DNA from: Acidovorax sp. sic0104
Lineage (GTDB): Bacteria; Pseudomonadota; Gammaproteobacteria; Burkholderiales; Burkholderiaceae_C
Length of the DNA: 64,000 nt
Direction: 5' to 3'
Assembly (NCBI RefSeq): GCF_019219095.1
Contig: NZ_JAHUWH010000019.1
Coordinates: forward strand, 30,522-94,521
Of the stretch, positions 53,195 to 63,885 are shown one piece after another. Every line of letters starts with the position of its first letter. The first letter of the stretch is position 1. The translations under genes and the position numbers were made by a program. The notes beneath the pieces are model-generated. The model was not told the origin of the DNA. It saw only the letters and a program-made list of their open reading frames with translations, and made no database searches.

Positions 53195-55879
53195 ATGACA
53201 ACGCCGCGCCTTCGCAAGTTCTGGACCCTGCTTTTCGTGCTGGCCGGCATGGCCGGCTGCATGTTCGTGGCCGGGCAGTGGGCGTGGCGGCACTCGCTGG
53301 GCGAAGAAAGCGACACGGTGCAGCGGCAGTTGGCCCTGTATGGGCAGACCCTGGCCCAGCGCATCGACCGCTACCGCACGCTGCCCGAAGTGCTGGCGCT
53401 GGACGCGCAACTGCAGGACGCTCTCACCCGCAATCTCAGCCCGGCCGAGGTCGAGCAGCTCAACCTCAAGCTCGAGCAGGCCAACGGCGCGAGCCAGTCG
53501 TCCACGCTCACCCTGCTCAACCGCGAGGGCCTGGCCGTGGCTGCCAGCAACTGGCGCACCGCCACCAGCAACGTGGGCGTGGACTACAGCTTCCGCCCTT
53601 ATGTGCAGCAGGCGCTGGCGCAGGGGCGCGGCAGCTTCTACGGCATCGGGGTGACTACCGGGGAGGCCGGCTACTTCCTGTCGCAGGCGATCCGCGACTC
53701 GGACGGCCGCACCCTGGGCCTGGTGGCGATCAAGATCGCGTTGCAGGAGCTGGAGCGCGAGTGGCTGCAGACCCCCGACATCGTGCTCGCGTCCGACGCG
53801 CACGGCGTGGTGTTCCTTGCCAGCCAGGACCCGTGGCGCTACCGCCTGCTGGAGCCGCTTGGTGACGAGGAGCGCCGCGAACTCAACGCCACGCGCCAGT
53901 ACTCCACCCAGCCGCTGCGCCCGCTGGCCTGGCGTGTGGACGACCACATGGACAACGGCGGCCGCCTGGTGCGCATTCTGTCGCCCGACCTGCCGCCCTT
54001 GCCCGGCCGCGTGCTCTGGCAAACCCAGCCGCTGCCCGGCACGCCCTGGCAGCTGCACCTGGTGCACGAGACGCACAGCAGCATCGCCGACAGCCGCTGG
54101 GCTGCCGCAGCCGGTGGAGGCGGCTGGCTGGCACTGGCCCTGCTGGTGCTGTTCGTGCGCCAGCGGCAGCGCCTGGCCAACCTGCGCCAGCGCAGCCGCC
54201 AGGAGCTGGAGACCGTGCTGCAGCAGCACGCGCAGGAGCTGCGCACCGCCCAGGACGGCATCGTGCAGGCGGCACAGCAGGCGGCGCAGCAGACCGACAC
54301 AGGCCTGTCGCGCAGCCTGGAGCACCTGCCCCAAGGCGTGGTCATCATCGATGCCGACCTGAACCTGGTGGCCTGGAACTCGCGCTACGTGCAGCTGTTC
54401 CGCTATCCCGCCGACCTGATGCGCGTGGGCCAGCCCATCGAAGACCTGCTACGACACAACGCGCGCCGCGGGCTGCTGGGCGCCGGGCCCACGGAGGGCG
54501 CCATCGAACGGCGCCTGGCGCACCTGCGCAGCGGCCAACCGCACCTGCATGAAAGCGCCAAGGGTGACGGCACGGTGCTGGAGATCCGCGGCAATCCGCT
54601 GCCAGAGGGTGGCTTCGTGACGAGCTACGCCGATATCACCAGCTACAAGAATGCCGCCCGCGAACTGCGCTCCCTCGCCGACGCGCTGGAGCAGCGCGTG
54701 GCCGACCGCACGCGCGACCTGGACGCCGCACGGCGCGAGGCTGAGCGCGCCAACCGCTACAAGACCCGCTTCGTCGCGGCCGCCGTGCACGACCTGCTGC
54801 AGCCGCTGAATGCGGCGCGCATGTTCACATCCCTGTTGCGCAGCCATGTGCAGGGCGAGGACGCGCTGCGCACGGTGGACAGCATCGACGGCGCGCTCGC
54901 GTCGCAGGATGCGATCCTGAACAGCCTGCTCGATATCTCGCGCATGGAGTCGGGCCAGCTTGACGTGCACATCCACGACGTGGCGCTGGGCCCGCTGCTG
55001 CAGGTGCTGGCGCACAACTTCGGCGTGCTGGCCGAAAGCCAGGGCCTGCAGCTGGCCTGCGTGCCCACGCGCGCGGTGGTACGCACCGACGAGAACCTGC
55101 TGCGCCGCATCCTGCAGAACTTCGTCTCCAACGCCATCCGCTACAGCCGGCGAGGGCGCATCGTGGTGGGCTGCAGGCGCGTGGGCCGCCACCTGCGCAT
55201 CGAGGTGCATGACCAGGGCCCCGGCATCCCCGAGGCGCTGCAGCGCGAGATCTTCGAGGAGTTCCGCCGCCTGGACGAAGGCCGCGCCGACGACCGGGGC
55301 GCGGGCCTGGGCCTGGCCATCGTCGAGCGGCTGGGCCGCCTGCTGGGCCACGATATCGGGCTGCGTTCGCAGCTGGGGCGCGGCAGCGTGTTCTGGGTGT
55401 GCGTGCCGCTGGGCGACCCCGCCGCGGCGCAGCAGCAGGCCCCCGCACCCGCCACCGTTCAGCAGCAGCCGCAGGAAGACGCGCCGCTGCAGGGCTGCAC
55501 CGCCTGGGTGATCGAGGACGACGGCCCCACCTGCGCCGCCACCCGGGCCCTGCTGGAGCGCTGGGGCTGCCAGGTGCCGCTGGCAGGCGGTGCACCCGAA
55601 GCCCTGGCCCACGCCCAGCCGGGCCAGGCGCCGCAGCTGGTGCTGCTGGACGTGCACCTGGGCGCCAGCCACCACGGCCCCGATGTCTATGCGCAGCTGT
55701 GCGACCGTTGGGGGCAAGCCCCCGCCGTGATCCTGGTCACCGCAGAGCGCGACGCCACGCTGCGCCGGCAGGCTGCGGAACGGGGATGGGGATTTCTGGC
55801 CAAGCCGGTGCGGGCGCCGGCGCTGCGGGCGCTGGTGAGCCAGACCTTGCTCAGGCTGCGGGAGAAGAGGGAGCCTTAG
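53195..55879 (+). CDS. hybrid sensor histidine kinase (DctB-like sensor, PAS, REC)
   Basis: The 894-residue kinase has membrane helices at about residues 10-28 and 305-322 flanking a periplasmic dCache-like domain ([20 protein letters not shown]). A PAS-like domain follows ([20 protein letters not shown]), then a coiled coil, HisKA with [16 protein letters not shown] (His about 534), a HATPase ([30 protein letters not shown]) and a C-terminal receiver with VLLDVHLG. It is divergent from dctA. The LuxR-type regulator at 56163 is a probable partner. Confidence 0.88.
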   Translation: MTTPRLRKFWTLLFVLAGMAGCMFVAGQWAWRHSLGEESDTVQRQLALYGQTLAQRIDRYRTLPEVLALDAQLQDALTRNLSPAEVEQLNLKLEQANGASQSSTLTLLNREGLAVAASNWRTATSNVGVDYSFRPYVQQALAQGRGSFYGIGVTTGEAGYFLSQAIRDSDGRTLGLVAIKIALQELEREWLQTPDIVLASDAHGVVFLASQDPWRYRLLEPLGDEERRELNATRQYSTQPLRPLAWRVDDHMDNGGRLVRILSPDLPPLPGRVLWQTQPLPGTPWQLHLVHETHSSIADSRWAAAAGGGGWLALALLVLFVRQRQRLANLRQRSRQELETVLQQHAQELRTAQDGIVQAAQQAAQQTDTGLSRSLEHLPQGVVIIDADLNLVAWNSRYVQLFRYPADLMRVGQPIEDLLRHNARRGLLGAGPTEGAIERRLAHLRSGQPHLHESAKGDGTVLEIRGNPLPEGGFVTSYADITSYKNAARELRSLADALEQRVADRTRDLDAARREAERANRYKTRFVAAAVHDLLQPLNAARMFTSLLRSHVQGEDALRTVDSIDGALASQDAILNSLLDISRMESGQLDVHIHDVALGPLLQVLAHNFGVLAESQGLQLACVPTRAVVRTDENLLRRILQNFVSNAIRYSRRGRIVVGCRRVGRHLRIEVHDQGPGIPEALQREIFEEFRRLDEGRADDRGAGLGLAIVERLGRLLGHDIGLRSQLGRGSVFWVCVPLGDPAAAQQQAPAPATVQQQPQEDAPLQGCTAWVIEDDGPTCAATRALLERWGCQVPLAGGAPEALAHAQPGQAPQLVLLDVHLGASHHGPDVYAQLCDRWGQAPAVILVTAERDATLRRQAAERGWGFLAKPVRAPALRALVSQTLLRLREKREP

Positions 55880-55938
55880 GTGTGAAAACTGCTGACCTGG
55901 GATTGAGGGGGTGGATGGGGCGGTCTGCCCTGGGCTGC

Positions 55939-56132
55939 GCCCCCCTCTCCCCGGCCCTCTCCCGCGCGGGGAGAGGGAGCTGGGCGTGCGCGCTATCAAG
56001 CATTGGCCGGGAGCAACCCTCGCGAGGCAATGAAACCGCTGCCAAGCCATCGCACCCTACCTTCACTCCGTCAGCTGCGCCCTTGTCTTTACTCCCCCGC
56101 CCCTCGCGGGAGAGGGCCGGGGAGAGGGGGCC
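55939..56132. repeat. pair of inverted REP-like palindromes
   Basis: A CCCTCTCCCCGGCCCTCTCC-type unit at 55939-55980 and its reverse complement at 56091-56132 face each other across about 110 bp. Each unit also contains its own CTCCCGCG/CGCGGGGAG hairpin. Such units are common extragenic repeats in proteobacteria. They lie between the convergent kinase and regulator genes. Confidence 0.8.
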
Positions 56133-56162
56133 TCCGCACAGGCAAGCCCTCTTCGGCTCTCC

Positions 56163-56807
56163 TCACCCCGCACCACCCTCATCCGCCTCCAAGCTCTTGA
56201 CCAGCACCGCCGCCTGCGTGCGGCTGTAGCACGCGAGCTTCTTCAGGATGGCGGTGACGTGCACCTTGACGGTGTTCTCCGCCAGCCCCAATGCAGCGGC
56301 GATCTGCTTGTTGAGCAGGCCGTCGGCCAGGCACAGCAGCACGCGGAACTGCTGGGGCGTGAGCTGCGCAAGCCGCGCGGCCAGCTCGGCGTCGGCCTCG
56401 GAACGCTCGGCCGCCATGGGCGGGAACCAGCTGCCGCCGTCCAGCACGGCCTCGATCGCCTCGCCCATTGCCTCGGCCGGTGCGGACTTGGGGATGAAGC
56501 CTGCGGCGCCGAATTGCTGCGCGCGGCGGATGACGCGCGGGTGGTCGTTGGACGAGATGATCACCACCGGCAGCTCGGGGTACTCACCGCGCACGTGCAG
56601 CAGCGACGAGAAGCCGCGCGCACCCGGCATGCTCAGGTCCAGCAGCACCAGCTCCACCTCGGGGTGCTCCTGCAGCGCGGTGCCCAGCGTGGCCGCGCTG
56701 GCCGCCTCCAGCGTGCGGAACTGGGGCAGGCGCTCGCGCAGCACGTGCAGCACGGCCGCGCGGAACAGGGGGTGGTCGTCAGCGACGAGGAGCGTGGGCT
56801 CGGACAT
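56163..56807 (-). CDS. LuxR/NarL-family response regulator
   Basis: The 214-residue regulator starts at the ATG at 56807 (an upstream ATG at 56837 is possible). The receiver has DDHPLF near residue 10-15, the phospho-acceptor in LVLLDLSMPGARGF, and PKSAPAEAMGEAIEAVL with the conserved Lys. The LuxR helix-turn-helix is LTPQQFRVLLCLADGLLNKQ followed by IAAALGLAENTVKVHVTAIL. It is convergent with the hybrid kinase and probably controls dctA. Confidence 0.9.
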   Translation of the reverse strand: MSEPTLLVADDHPLFRAAVLHVLRERLPQFRTLEAASAATLGTALQEHPEVELVLLDLSMPGARGFSSLLHVRGEYPELPVVIISSNDHPRVIRRAQQFGAAGFIPKSAPAEAMGEAIEAVLDGGSWFPPMAAERSEADAELAARLAQLTPQQFRVLLCLADGLLNKQIAAALGLAENTVKVHVTAILKKLACYSRTQAAVLVKSLEADEGGAG

Positions 56808-56880
56808 GGAATGCGCAGTCTGCCACGGAGCAGTCACCCTGCACCATACGCCGTGCTGGCACGACGCGGCGCAGGGGGCT

Positions 56881-57804
56881 TCATTCGCCCTTCCAGAATG
56901 CCGGTTGTGCGTACTGGTGTTTCAGGAAGTCGATCCACAGCCGCACCCGCAGCGGCAGGTGCTTGCGCTGGGGAAACACCACGTAGATGCCGTTGGGCGG
57001 AGCGGCGAAGTCCTCCAGCACCGCGACCAGGCGGCCGGCGGCGATCTCGGCCTCGACCTCCCAGGTGCTGCGCCAGGCGATGCCCCAGCCGGCCAGGCAC
57101 CAGTCGTGCAGCACCTGGCCGTCGGAGCAATCGAGGGGTCCGCCGGGCTTGAGGTGCATCACCTCGGTGGAGCCCTCGGCATGCGCCCCCTTGAACGCCC
57201 AGCCGCGCGTTTGCGAGGCGTCGCTGGACAGCGTGAGGCAGTCGTGCTGCACCAGCTCCGCAGGCGCGCGCGGGGTGCCGCGGCGGGCCAGGTATTCCGG
57301 CGTCGCAACGCACAGGCGACGGTTGTCGGCGATGCGCACACTCACCAGCGAGGAGTCGGGCAGATCGCCCACGCGCACAGCGCAGTCAAAACCCTCGCCG
57401 GCCAGGTCCACCACGCGGTCGCTGAGGTTCAGCGAGATGGTCACATCCGGGTGCGCAGAGCGAAAGCGGGGCACCAGCGGCGCCACGTGCCGGCGCCCGA
57501 AGCCCGCAGGCGCGGTGATCCGCAGGTGGCCCGTGGCCTTGACCCCACCTTCCGACACGCTGGCCTCGGCATTGGCCACGTCGGAAAGCAGGCGCTGACA
57601 ATCTTCGAGGAAGGCACTGCCTTCGTGCGTGAGACTGATGCGCCGCGTGGTGCGCACGAGCAATTTCACGCCCAGGTGCTCCTCCAGCGCGTCGAGCCGC
57701 CGGCCCATGATGGCGGGCGCCACGCCCTCGGCCTTGGCAGCGGCGGTGAGGCTGCCCCGGGTGGCCACGGAGACAAAGGATTCAAAAGCCTTGAGCTTGT
57801 CCAT
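56881..57804 (-). CDS. LysR-type regulator divergent from glcB
   Basis: The 307-residue protein has a helix-turn-helix (SLTAAAKAEGVAPAIMGRRL, about residues 18-37) and a LysR effector domain (GHLRITAPAGFGRRHVAPLV). It is divergent from malate synthase across 252 bp, a common layout for regulator and target. Candidate operators are the palindromes at 57877 and 57910. The inducer is unknown. Confidence 0.9.
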   Translation of the reverse strand: MDKLKAFESFVSVATRGSLTAAAKAEGVAPAIMGRRLDALEEHLGVKLLVRTTRRISLTHEGSAFLEDCQRLLSDVANAEASVSEGGVKATGHLRITAPAGFGRRHVAPLVPRFRSAHPDVTISLNLSDRVVDLAGEGFDCAVRVGDLPDSSLVSVRIADNRRLCVATPEYLARRGTPRAPAELVQHDCLTLSSDASQTRGWAFKGAHAEGSTEVMHLKPGGPLDCSDGQVLHDWCLAGWGIAWRSTWEVEAEIAAGRLVAVLEDFAAPPNGIYVVFPQRKHLPLRVRLWIDFLKHQYAQPAFWKGE

Positions 57805-57876
57805 GATGGTCCAGGTGAAACAGGCTGCCGACGCTTTGCCACAAAGCGATGACAGCTATTAATTAGTGAGCAATCT

Positions 57877-57892
57877 GCCTGCGCATGCAGGC
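57877..57892. promoter_or_regulatory. palindrome GCCTGC-GCAT-GCAGGC
   Basis: Six-base arms GCCTGC and GCAGGC enclose GCAT, in the region between the LysR gene and glcB. It may be an operator or a small hairpin. Confidence 0.4.
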
Positions 57893-57909
57893 TGGACACA
57901 CGCTTTCAT

Positions 57910-57921
57910 TTTTGCGCAAAA
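57910..57921. promoter_or_regulatory. perfect palindrome TTTTGCGCAAAA
   Basis: A 12-bp perfect dyad about 136 bp upstream of glcB and 106 bp upstream of the LysR gene. It fits the T-N11-A style of LysR sites only loosely. Confidence 0.4.
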
Positions 57922-58056
57922 GTCACTGGTTTAGAGATTTTCAGCATCTTTATATCGCCAAACAAATGCAATACAGTCTTTCCATCAGCCTGCGAAAGCG
58001 GGCCTGTAGGCTTTTTTCATTCTCTTTTTGACCCCTCCTTCCTGCAAGGCACCCCC

Positions 58057-60264
58057 ATGACCGACCGCACCCAAGTCCACGGCCTGCAAGTGGCCACTTC
58101 CCTGTACCGCTTTGTCGAAGACAAGGTGCTGCCCGGCACGGGTGTCGATGCCGCAGCCTTCTGGAAGGGTTTCGACGCCATCGTGGCCGACCTCGCTCCA
58201 CGCAACATCGCGCTGCTGGCCGAGCGCGACCGCCTGCAGACGGAGCTGGACACCTGGCACAAGGCCAACCCCGGCCCCATCAAGGACATGGTGGCCTACC
58301 GTGGCTTCCTCGAAAAGATCGGCTACCTGGTGCCCCAGCCCGCCGACGCGCGCGCCACCACCGCCAATGTGGACGACGAACTGGCCACGCAGGCCGGCCC
58401 CCAACTGGTGGTGCCCATCCTGAACGCCCGCTATGCGCTGAACGCCGCCAACGCCCGCTGGGGCAGCCTGTACGACGCGCTGTACGGCACGGACGCCATC
58501 CCCGAGACCGACGGTGCGGAAAAGGGCAAGGGCTACAACCCCGTGCGTGGCGCGAAGGTGATCGCGTTCGCTCGCCAGGTGCTGGACGACACTGCGCCCC
58601 TGGCCAGCGGGTCGCACAAGGATTCGACCGGCTACCGTGTCGAAGGCGGCCAGCTGGTGGTGTCGCTCGCCAACGGCTCCACGACGGGCCTGAAGGACGC
58701 ATCGCAGTTCAAGGGCTTCCAGGGTGATGCCGCAGCACCCAAGGCGGTGCTGCTGCAGCACAACGGCCTGCACCTCGATATCCAGATCGACCGCACAACG
58801 CCCATCGGCCAATCCGACGCGGCGGGCGTGAGCGACCTGGTGCTGGAAGCGGCCCTGTCCACCATCCTGGACCTGGAAGACTCCGTGGCTGCCGTGGACG
58901 CCGAGGACAAGGTGCTGGGCTACAGCAACTGGCTGGGCATCATCCAGGCCACGCTGACCGAGCAGGTCGCCAAGGGCGGAAAGACCTTCACACGCGGCCT
59001 GAACGCCGACCGCCTCTACACCGGCCCCCAAGGCGGCGAAGTGCGCCTGCATGGCCGCTCGCTCATGTTCCTGCGCAACGTGGGCCACCTCATGACCAAC
59101 CCGGCCATCCTGTGGACGGATACACAGGGCCAGGTGCGCGAGATCCCTGAAGGCATCATGGACGCGGTCGTGACCACCGCCATTGCCCTGCACGACCTGC
59201 AAGGCCATGGCGCGAACGGTATTCGCAATAGCCGCAAGGGCAGCGTCTACATCGTCAAGCCCAAGATGCACGGCCCCGCCGAAGTGGGCTTTGCGAGCGA
59301 CTTGTTCGGCCGCGTGGAGCAACTGCTGGGCCTGCCCGCCAACACCGTCAAGCTGGGCATCATGGACGAGGAGCGCCGCACGTCCGTCAACCTCAAGGCC
59401 TGCATCGCCGCTGCATCGGCGCGCGTGGCCTTCATCAACACGGGCTTTCTGGACCGCACCGGCGACGAAATGCACACCGCCATGCATGCCGGCCCCATGG
59501 TGCGCAAGGGCGACATGAAGACCAGCGCCTGGATCCAGTCCTACGAGAAGAACAACGTGCTGGTGGGCCTGTCGTGCGGCCTGCGCGGCAAGGCGCAGAT
59601 CGGCAAGGGCATGTGGGCCATGCCCGACCTTATGGCCGAGATGCTCAAGCAGAAGATCGCCCACCCCAAGGCCGGCGCCAACACCGCCTGGGTGCCCAGC
59701 CCGACCGGCGCCACGCTGCACGCGCTGCACTATCACCAAGTGAACGTGAGCGACGTGCAGATCGAGCTGGAAAAGACCGATGCCAACGCCGAGCGCGACA
59801 ACCTGCTGACCGGCCTGCTGACCGTGCCCGTGGCCGCCGCCCCGAACTGGAGCGACGCCGAGAAGCAGCAGGAGCTGGACAACAACGCCCAGGGCATCCT
59901 GGGCTACGTGGTGCGCTGGGTGGACCAGGGCGTGGGCTGCTCCAAGGTGCCCGACATCCACAACGTAGGCCTGATGGAGGACCGCGCCACGCTGCGCATC
60001 AGCAGCCAGCACATGGCCAACTGGTTGCTGCACGGCGTGGTGACCGAGGCCCAGGTGCGCGAGACCTTCGAGCGCATGGCCGCAGTGGTGGACGGCCAGA
60101 ATGCTGGCGACCCGCTCTACAAGCCCATGGCCGGCCGTTTCGACAGCAGCATGGCCTACAAGGCGGCCTGCGATCTGGTCTTCAAGGGCCAGCAGCAGCC
60201 CAGCGGCTACACCGAACCGCTGCTGCACGCCTGGCGCCTGAAGCTCAAGGCCGCGCAGGCCTGA
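58057..60264 (+). CDS. glcB: malate synthase G
   Basis: The 735-residue enzyme condenses glyoxylate and acetyl-CoA to malate. Family blocks are visible: [89 protein letters not shown] [20 protein letters not shown] and the catalytic Asp/Cys region [20 protein letters not shown]. Length is about 10 residues above the E. coli enzyme. It is single-gene and followed by a strong terminator. Its regulator is probably the divergent LysR protein. Confidence 0.96.
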   Translation: MTDRTQVHGLQVATSLYRFVEDKVLPGTGVDAAAFWKGFDAIVADLAPRNIALLAERDRLQTELDTWHKANPGPIKDMVAYRGFLEKIGYLVPQPADARATTANVDDELATQAGPQLVVPILNARYALNAANARWGSLYDALYGTDAIPETDGAEKGKGYNPVRGAKVIAFARQVLDDTAPLASGSHKDSTGYRVEGGQLVVSLANGSTTGLKDASQFKGFQGDAAAPKAVLLQHNGLHLDIQIDRTTPIGQSDAAGVSDLVLEAALSTILDLEDSVAAVDAEDKVLGYSNWLGIIQATLTEQVAKGGKTFTRGLNADRLYTGPQGGEVRLHGRSLMFLRNVGHLMTNPAILWTDTQGQVREIPEGIMDAVVTTAIALHDLQGHGANGIRNSRKGSVYIVKPKMHGPAEVGFASDLFGRVEQLLGLPANTVKLGIMDEERRTSVNLKACIAAASARVAFINTGFLDRTGDEMHTAMHAGPMVRKGDMKTSAWIQSYEKNNVLVGLSCGLRGKAQIGKGMWAMPDLMAEMLKQKIAHPKAGANTAWVPSPTGATLHALHYHQVNVSDVQIELEKTDANAERDNLLTGLLTVPVAAAPNWSDAEKQQELDNNAQGILGYVVRWVDQGVGCSKVPDIHNVGLMEDRATLRISSQHMANWLLHGVVTEAQVRETFERMAAVVDGQNAGDPLYKPMAGRFDSSMAYKAACDLVFKGQQQPSGYTEPLLHAWRLKLKAAQA

Positions 60265-60338
60265 GCCTGCAGGGCTCCAAGGCAGCCTACCGCCTGCTCA
60301 GCTGTCGCTGGCGGGGCGGGAAACGCTCCCAAACTGAT

Positions 60339-60379
60339 AGCTGCCGCCGCTGGCACACCTTGCGGCGGCGGCTTTTTTT
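60339..60379 (+). terminator. rho-independent terminator after glcB
   Basis: AGCTGCCGCCGC pairs with GCGGCGGCGGCT over 12 bp (one G-T pair) and is followed by TTTTTTT. The left arm (GATAGCTGCC) also resembles the AT-rich two-hairpin repeat, so a repeat may have been reused as terminator. Confidence 0.9.
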
Positions 60380-60576
60380 GTTTGAAATGCAGGCACCGGC
60401 TGCGTTGTCGGGCGCCCGACTGCATTGGGAAACCCGTGTCGGTGCATGCCGCCATCGTGTCTGGGCCGGGTTCGCCGTGTTCCGGGTGGCCCGGATATCC
60501 CCGTGCGGGCATGGCTGCGGCGCACGCCGTACACTGGCTTGCGGGCGCCGCGTGTTGGCAATGCGCCCCTGCTCAC

Positions 60577-60837
60577 ATGCCCCACCCCTCGGAACCCGAC
60601 ACCTCGCGCTGCCCCTTGTGCGGCCAGCCCAACCGCTGCGCCATCGCTGCGGGCCGTGCACCCGAGAGTTGCTGGTGCATGGCAAAGTCCATTGACCGCG
60701 ACGCCCTGGCCCGTGTGCCCGCCAACCAGCGCAGCAGGGCATGTATCTGCCCGGTCTGCGGCGCGCCCCCGGCAGACCCTGTAGCTTTGCCCGACGCCCC
60801 GCCAACACCCGACATACCGGCAAGCCCGCCGATATGA
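60577..60837 (+). CDS. cysteine-rich CWC-family protein
   Basis: The 86-residue protein starts MPHPSEPDTSRCPLCGQPNR. The cysteine pattern CPLC...C...CWCM...CICPVCG is that of the cysteine-rich CWC family, which probably binds zinc. The tail is Pro-rich. It lies upstream of the tautomerase gene by 72 bp. The function is not known. Confidence 0.8.
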   Translation: MPHPSEPDTSRCPLCGQPNRCAIAAGRAPESCWCMAKSIDRDALARVPANQRSRACICPVCGAPPADPVALPDAPPTPDIPASPPI

Positions 60838-60909
60838 TTTGCCCCCTGCCGCTGTTTTGCATGGAACAGCGATTTCTCTTCTTCTTTAACTGCCCACGAG
60901 GAAACAGAT

Positions 60910-61098
60910 ATGCCGACGTACCACGTTGAAATGATGGAAGGCCGCACGGTCGAACAAAAGCGCAAGCTCGTCGAAGAGATCACCCGCGTCTCCGTCGAAG
61001 TGCTGGGCGGCTCGCCCGAGTCCGTGGACATCCTGATCACCGATATCAAGCGCGAGAACTGGGCCACGGGCGGCAAGCTCTGGTCCGAGCGGACTTGA
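60910..61098 (+). CDS. 4-oxalocrotonate tautomerase family enzyme
   Basis: The 62-residue protein starts MPTYHVEMMEGRTVEQKRKL behind GAGGAAA. Pro2 becomes the catalytic N-terminal proline. The helix VEEITRVSVEVLGGSPESVD and the strand DILITDIKRENWATGG match the family. Small tautomerases of this kind act on enol substrates, often in aromatic degradation, but no pathway genes are near. Confidence 0.9.
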   Translation: MPTYHVEMMEGRTVEQKRKLVEEITRVSVEVLGGSPESVDILITDIKRENWATGGKLWSERT

Positions 61099-61173
61099 GA
61101 TAGCCGCACACTGAGCAAAGCGGCCCTGCTGCGCTGGCAGCCGGGCTCACAATCACCATCGCTCCCACCGGCC

Positions 61174-62658
61174 ATGTCCACATCCCCGCATTCCGGCTCC
61201 CTGGCCGTGCTGCGCGAGCGCTACGGAGAGCGCTACCGCTGGCTGGTGCTGCTGTCCGTCATGGTCGGCACCATGGCGTCGATCATGTCGTCCACCATCG
61301 TGAACGTGGCCATCCCGGACATGAGCCACTACTTCACCCTGGGCCAGGAACGCGCGCAGTGGGTGACGTCGGGCTTCATGGTCGCCACCACCGTTTCGAT
61401 GCTCACCACGCCGTGGCTTCTGTCACGCTACGGCTACCGGGCCACCTACGTGGGTGCGATGCTGCTGCTGCTCGCTGGCGGCATCGGCGGCGGCCTGGCA
61501 CGCGATTTCGGGCTGGTGCTCGTGGCCCGCGTGGCCGAGGGGCTGGCCGCTGGCGTGGTGCAGCCCATCCCGGCCGTGATCATCCTGTATGCCTTCAAGC
61601 CGCACGAACAGGGCCGCGCCAGCGGCATCTTCGGCATGGGCGTTGTGCTGGCCCCGGCCATCGGCCCCAGCATTGGCGGCCTGCTGGTGGACTGGTTCGG
61701 CTGGCGCTCGATCTTCTTCATGGTGGTGCCGCTGTGCCTGGCGTCCATTGCGCTGGCCTACAAGTACGTGCCCGTCACCGCCCCCGGCGGTGTCGAGGCG
61801 AATCGACAGGGGCAGGCGCTGGACTGGCGCGGCCTGCTCCTGGGCACCGTGGGCACGCTGTGCCTGCTCAACGGCCTGGTCTCGCTGCACGGCGGGTCTG
61901 CGGCCGAAGCTGGCATCTTGCTGCTGGGCGCAGCGATCTCGGTCGCGCTCTTCATCACCTGGCAGCGGCGGCAGTTGCAACAGGGACGCAAACCCCTCAT
62001 GGACTTGCGCCTCTTTCAGTACCGGCAGTTCGCCATGGGCAGTGTGGTGGCGTTCATCTATGGCACCGCGCTGTTCGGCTCCACCTACCTCTTGCCCGTG
62101 TTCATGCAGCTGGGGCTGGAGCTATCGGCATCGCACGTGGGCACGCTGATGCTGCCTGCGGGCTTTGTGCTCGCCGCCACGATTGCCGTGGTCGGCCGGC
62201 TGGCCGACCGCCAGCCGACCAACCTGCTGGTGAGCATCGGCCTGACACTCCTGGCTCTGTCGTTCGGGTTGATGGTGTTCGTGGGCCTGGGGGTGTCGCT
62301 GTGGATCCTTGTGGCACTGGCGATCCTCGGCCGGATCGGCCTCGGGTTCATTCTGCCGTCGCTCAATCTCGGCTCCATGCGGCCACTGGACAAGTCGCTC
62401 ATTTCGCAAGGCTCCAGCACCATCGGCTTTCTGCGGATGCTGGGCGGCGCTGCGGGCGTGAGCCTTTGCGGGATCGTCCTGGAGTGGCGCCTGGGCGCCC
62501 ACGGCGTTGCCCTGGCGGCCGGGGGCAGCAACCCCGCGCGCATCGCGGCGTTTGGTGAAACGTTTTTGATGCTGACCTTGCTGTGCGGGCTAGCCCTGGT
62601 GGCCGCCTGGCAACTGAAGGAGGCTCCGGCAGAGCCGGATGCTGCAGGGACGGCCTGA
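61174..62658 (+). CDS. DHA2-family MFS drug exporter (EmrB/QacA type)
   Basis: The 494-residue protein has 14 predicted membrane helices. Motif features are NVAIPDMSHYFTLGQERAQW and VTSGFM (helix 2 region), motif C GMGVVLAPAIGPSIGGLL (antiporter) and PLCLASIALAYKYVPV. It probably exports hydrophobic drugs by proton exchange. No membrane-fusion partner (EmrA) is adjacent, so it may be a single-component pump. Confidence 0.88.
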   Translation: MSTSPHSGSLAVLRERYGERYRWLVLLSVMVGTMASIMSSTIVNVAIPDMSHYFTLGQERAQWVTSGFMVATTVSMLTTPWLLSRYGYRATYVGAMLLLLAGGIGGGLARDFGLVLVARVAEGLAAGVVQPIPAVIILYAFKPHEQGRASGIFGMGVVLAPAIGPSIGGLLVDWFGWRSIFFMVVPLCLASIALAYKYVPVTAPGGVEANRQGQALDWRGLLLGTVGTLCLLNGLVSLHGGSAAEAGILLLGAAISVALFITWQRRQLQQGRKPLMDLRLFQYRQFAMGSVVAFIYGTALFGSTYLLPVFMQLGLELSASHVGTLMLPAGFVLAATIAVVGRLADRQPTNLLVSIGLTLLALSFGLMVFVGLGVSLWILVALAILGRIGLGFILPSLNLGSMRPLDKSLISQGSSTIGFLRMLGGAAGVSLCGIVLEWRLGAHGVALAAGGSNPARIAAFGETFLMLTLLCGLALVAAWQLKEAPAEPDAAGTA

Positions 62659-62938
62659 ACTCGGTTGTTCAAAGCGCTGGCGGACGGGCCTGCCCCGATA
62701 GATTCGCGAGTGATTGGCTCGGGGCAGCAGACGAACTGGCGGTATGCTGACCCGCAAGCACGCCACGGATGCTTCTGCTGCCACGCGGTGGCGTCGGTGG
62801 CCGGGGCATGCATCGCAGAGCTATAAACAGGGTGCCGCGCAGACGCGGCTTCCACGGCCTCGGGATGCGGCTGTCCACTCATCCCAGGCTCGTTGCGCGC
62901 CACACTTTCACGAACATTGCCCAAATGGAAACCAAGTC
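62659..62938. other. gap upstream of the amidotransferase gene
   Basis: The frames through here have no family signature and no clear ribosome site. It presumably holds the amidotransferase promoter. Confidence 0.4.
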
Positions 62939-63706
62939 ATGTGCCAATTGCTCGGCATGAACTGCAACGTACCGACGGATGTGACCTTCAGCTTCACGGG
63001 GTTTGCACAGCGCGGCGGCAAGACCGACCACCATAGCGACGGCTGGGGCATCGCATTCTTCGAGGACAAAGGCCTTCGGCACTTTGTCGACCACCTGCCT
63101 GCCGTGGACTCGCCGGTTGCCGAACTGATCCGGCGCTACCCCATCAAGAGCCGCAACGTCATCGCCCATATCCGCAAGGCCACGCAGGGCGTGGTCAGCC
63201 TGCAGAACTGCCACCCCTTCGTGCGCGAACTGTGGGGCCGCTATTGGGTGTTTGCTCACAACGGAGATCTCAAGGACTTTCGCCCCCGCCTGCACTCGCA
63301 TTTCCGGCCGGTGGGAGACACCGACAGTGAACATGCCTTCTGCTGGATCATGCAGGAACTCGCCAAATCCCACGCCAGCGTTCCCACTGTGCGGGAGCTC
63401 ACCCTGACCTTGAAAGAACTGGCGGCGCGCATCAGCCCGCACGGTACCTTCAACTTCCTGCTGTCCAACGGCCAAGCCCTGTGGAGCCATGCGTCGACCA
63501 GCCTGTATTACATCGAGCGCCGACACCCTTTCGGCGAGGCGCAGCTGAGCGACGAGGACGTGCGACTGGACTTTTCCCGCGAGACGGACGAGCGGGACGA
63601 GGTGGCAGTGATCGTGACAAGCCCACTGACGACGAACGAAGAGTGGACAGCCTTCGGCAAGGGTGAGTTGCTGGTCTTTGAACAGGGCCGAAGGCTGTCA
63701 ATTTAG
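62939..63706 (+). CDS. class II glutamine amidotransferase (YafJ-like)
   Basis: The 255-residue protein starts MCQLLGMNCNVPTDVTFSFT; removal of Met leaves Cys2 as the nucleophile of class II amidotransferases. Other family motifs are DHHSDGWGIAFFED, IAHIRKATQGVVSLQNCHPF, WVFAHNGDLKDF and DTDSEHAFCWIM. Substrate and acceptor are unknown. Length fits the YafJ group. The frame runs open upstream to 62714 but lacks the Cys there. Confidence 0.92.
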   Translation: MCQLLGMNCNVPTDVTFSFTGFAQRGGKTDHHSDGWGIAFFEDKGLRHFVDHLPAVDSPVAELIRRYPIKSRNVIAHIRKATQGVVSLQNCHPFVRELWGRYWVFAHNGDLKDFRPRLHSHFRPVGDTDSEHAFCWIMQELAKSHASVPTVRELTLTLKELAARISPHGTFNFLLSNGQALWSHASTSLYYIERRHPFGEAQLSDEDVRLDFSRETDERDEVAVIVTSPLTTNEEWTAFGKGELLVFEQGRRLSI

Positions 63707-63834
63707 TGCTGGCCGGGGCAGCGGCGAAGACTCGGGGGCCCCGCCAGTTTGGCCTTCTGGGAACGCTTGGTGGCTGAAAAAATCGCCGACGAGTCTTACG
63801 ATTCACTCACATCGATTTCTGCTTTTGCATCGCG

Positions 63835-63872
63835 CAAAGCAAAAAACCCCAGTCATTGCTGACTGGGGTTTT
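63835..63872 (-). terminator. terminator of the rRNA operon
   Basis: On the minus strand CCCCAGTC (63868-63861) pairs with GACTGGGG (63854-63847), followed by TTTTTTGC. It lies about 15 bp past the 5S rRNA gene. Confidence 0.92.
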
Positions 63873-63885
63873 CTGGGCTGTAAGA

